Shown in pieces: positions 61,100 through 64,000 of a stretch of 64,000 bases of DNA. Below the pieces are notes generated by a model. That model worked only from the letters and a program-made list of their open reading frames with translations, was not told the origin of the DNA and made no database searches. Where the stretch lies: contig NC_023756.2 of the NCBI RefSeq assembly GCF_000499845.2, forward strand, positions 46,143,947 through 46,207,946. The letters run 5' to 3'. The first letter of the stretch is position 1; every line of letters starts with the position of its first letter. Origin of the DNA: Phaseolus vulgaris (lineage: Eukaryota; Streptophyta; Magnoliopsida; Fabales; Fabaceae). The position numbers and the translations under genes were made by a program.

Positions 61100-63840
61100 G
61101 TAACATACCAATGACTCTATATTATATCATTGTTTAGGAGTTGTGAAAATTTTGTTTCTTATGGATACAACAAGGAAACCAAAGCAGCAGCCAGTGATGA
61201 CATTATGGAAAGTAACTGATGTTGAATTTGACTGGACAATGATGTTCAAAAACTTGTTTCTCTCTCCTGAATTCTACCTCTTTGCATGCTCTTCACCTTT
61301 TTACAATTTCACTTCAACTCACATCTTTTCAAATGATTGAAACATATAACAAAATTATGTAGAACTTAGTTTTTTTTATACACAGTTAACTAGAACTTTA
61401 AGGTTTCATGTTAGATTAATTAAACTTTTTAAAAAATCAAAGTAGATCAATTTCCAACACAAGTCACTAAGACATTTCATAGTTTATATTAAGTATTAAA
61501 TTTTCTTTGTTTAAGAAATAACTAGAATTTGTTTTGAAAGTTATTAATGTAAATATTGAAATAAATTAAAAAATCATTATTATTTTATTAAAAACTGTGA
61601 GTGTTAATTAATTTGATTTTCTTTTAAGATTGAAACTTCTTCAGTTACTTTGTAACTGTAGTAAGTATAAAACAAAGTTAATAAACATTTGTATTTATTT
61701 TCCTTTTACATGAAATGTTAGAAAATGAGGAAAAGGAAAACAAATTGGTGGGTCCAGTCAAGACAAATTCCTTCTTTCTTCTTTCTTCTTTTCTCTTTCT
61801 GGTTTTTCTTGTTTTTCTGGTTTTCTTTGTTTTTCTGGCTTTCTTTTGTTGACAACAACTCAGCTTTTTAAGAATTGCAAAAGGGAAGGTTACATTTGCA
61901 AAATAGTAACTGAATGAAATTCATTAATGAGACATTAATTTAATTAATATGGGAATTTGGCCTAAACATTAAATATTTTATCATGTCTATATGTTTTCCA
62001 TTCCAAAATTATAATTTGACAACTGAAAGAGTTATATACAGCTCATTATATGATAATTTTAAAAAATACATATATAATAAAAGATAAATTTATAATTAAA
62101 TAATGTAAAAAGATAATTAAAATAATAGTGTTGGTGTAAAAAAAAGTGAGAGGGTTTTGTTTCTTCGTTTCCTAGAAAAAAATTTGCTTAGATAAACTAA
62201 TAATAATAATAATATTAATAATAAATAAGAATGTAAATATAAATTATTTTAATTAAAATTAATTAAAGATATAACAACATCAATTAGTTTATTTTTTAAA
62301 AAACATTAAAATTACAAGAAAAGAGGAATTAAAATTAAAAAAATGTTATCTCTCAATAATGTGTTTTTTTTTGGAAATTAACACTTTAAAAATATTATCA
62401 ACATAATTAAGCTTTTAGAGATATTATGAAGTTACTTAGCTATTAAGACATGCTACCTCTAGGAAATGGAGCTTAAGTAAAGTTCCATATATTTAGTTAG
62501 TATTGAATTTAATGGATGAAATGCATTTCTATTTAGATTAAGAGGTGAAGTTTTTTTTTTTTTTTTTATGTGATACTTTTTGTTGGAGACGTATGAAGAT
62601 TATGGAATTAACTCATATTAAGTTAAGTTTGGAGTTTAGATAAAGTATTTTGAGTTGAAGTAATTTAAAACAATTGTAGTGTGTAAGAAAATTGATGTTT
62701 TGGATAAGTAAAATCATATTTTAATTGGTAAAATGATAATTTCAAAACAAAACTAAATGTAAGTTTTCTATCATGTACTTATATCATATTTGAACTTTTG
62801 ACATTTATTTTAAGTTATGAGTAACTATTGCACGCACCACTCAATCTCCCTTAAGTATCATCATGAATGTTCAATCGACCGTTAAAGTTTATGACTGATG
62901 TTTGAGCGAGATTAATGTCGAGATAATTTTGTCTTCTATGTGAATGAGAGATATTGAAACAATTGTTTCCTTCAAGTGATAAATTGATTGCTCAAGCATT
63001 ATGTAAGCAATGATACATGATGTTTCTAAAACTTGTTGTATTATAGGAGTATTCTTGGTGAATGATTGATGTGATGCTTAATCAATAAAAACGGATTAAA
63101 AAAAAATGACATATTAATTTTTTTTTTCTAAAATTAATATCACTCGAGATATATGTAAGATTGCTCAAACAAATTTTTCAACATTTAAAAAAATAAGATC
63201 AAACTAACTTCATAGGAGATTATATTAAATTGGCGAATATATGTATTATATAAGACAACATATATAATTTTATTATGAGTGAGTGTGTGTGGCAAGAGAT
63301 ATGTTAAGCATAAATTACAATTGATAGCTTCTTATAAAAGTAATGAATTTCTTCATTTATAATTTTTAATATTTTTTATTGATTAAATAATACTAATATT
63401 TGAGGAAGCCCTTTAAAAAATGGTATGGGTAAAATTATGCTTTTAGTAGTATGTTGAATGCACTCAATTAAATTTTTCTACCAATTAACTTACTAAAATA
63501 ATTTTTTTCTTGAGATTATCAATGACAATGGCAAGTTATATGTTCTTTTAATCTGTAAATTTTAAAATTAAATCATCTTCTTCTAATTTAAATAAACAAA
63601 TTCTATTTGTTTCTGGAATAAATATTTTTTGAAAATTTTGATTATTTTAAGTTTAAACAAACTAATCAAATAGGCCACTTAAGAGAGAAAAAAAAATCAA
63701 CAGAATAGTCTTATCTGAATATTTTTATTTTTGGTAATTAAAATTATTTTGAAATATAGCTTTTAAAATAGTTATCAATGTGTAATTGGATTTTTGATTT
63801 CCTTGTTAAATTATTATTATTATTTTTATTATAATTAAAT
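61100..63840. other. Gene-free AT-rich intergenic stretch
   Basis: Probable ERF upstream region, then AT-rich DNA with TTCTTTCTTC and GTTTTTCTGGTT tracts (61,770-61,850), short AAT runs (62,200-62,225) and a poly-T run at about 62,550. No coding exon or RNA gene was recognised. Confidence 0.5.
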
Positions 63841-64000
63841 TTTAAAGAGAAAGGAAGAAGAAAGAATTCTACTATGGAATGAAACGAGTCGTTTAGATCT
63901 GATCAAAGTCTTCATCTTCTTTCTCTCTTTGTTTGTTTAGGTTTCGCAGAGCTTCCTTCAGCGCATTTTTCCGACCCATTTACCTCATTTCACTCTTTCA
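63841..64000 (+). other. Possible 5' end of a further gene running off the right edge
   Basis: Base composition changes sharply to C/T-rich (CTTCATCTTCTTTCTCTCTT, then TTTAG/GTTTCGCAGAGCTTCC...). It resembles a plant 5'UTR with an acceptor-like TTTGTTTAG at about 63,940. No start codon with a useful frame is in the window, so neither product nor strand is certain. Confidence 0.3.

Overview
This 64 kb window is AT-rich plant nuclear DNA, most likely from a warm-season legume (Phaseolus/Vigna/Glycine-like). That assignment is inference. It rests on the plant-only gene families present, on many short GT-AG introns, on CACTA elements with CACTACAAGAAA termini, and on a dispersed repeat of the form TATAAGTG...TTGAGTTA..CTTAAAGT..ACTTCTTAATA that I associate with legumes. 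No viral or bacterial genes were seen.

Seven protein-coding loci are supported, most of them as spliced models built exon by exon. (1) 7.9-8.7 kb, +: a small conserved plant protein of unknown function with a 5'UTR intron. (2) 20.4-27.05 kb, -: a 16-exon kinesin-14 with an intact C-terminal motor, nine 50-residue coiled-coil repeats in one exon, an apparent U12-type AT-AC intron, no recognisable CH domain and a very short tail. (3) 32.9-34.4 kb, +: a class II LOB-domain gene whose fourth zinc-finger cysteine codon is TGA, so probably a pseudogene. (4) 36.9-37.5 kb, +: mitochondrial complex I subunit NDUFB10/PDSW. (5) 41.6-44.8 kb, -: a CONSTANS-LIKE 16-type B-box/CCT factor with a repeat-filled intron. 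(6) 51.7-58.2 kb, +: a CCR4-homologue deadenylase-type nuclease with a duplicated first exon. (7) 59.6-60.5 kb, -: a group VI (CRF-type) ERF transcription factor.

The rest is AT-rich intergenic DNA with transposon remnants. These are a Ty1/copia LTR end at the left edge (1-315), a Helitron-like 5' end with a 95-bp tandem repeat (about 12.4-12.8 kb), and a complete non-autonomous CACTA element filled with AAT-type microsatellite (16.4-18.7 kb). There is also a foldback repeat with CACGACTT motifs (19.9-20.2 kb), LINE 3' ends in kinesin introns, and a pair of inverted LTR-like segments flanking LOB exon 1 (31.8-33.6 kb). Nested CACTA MITEs lie in the COL intron (42.1-42.8 kb).

The genes look like unrelated neighbours, not a pathway cluster. 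The most unusual structures are the kinesin repeat exon and AT-AC intron, the array of decayed exon-end copies in the COL intron, the duplicated CCR4 first exon and the LOB-domain nonsense codon.
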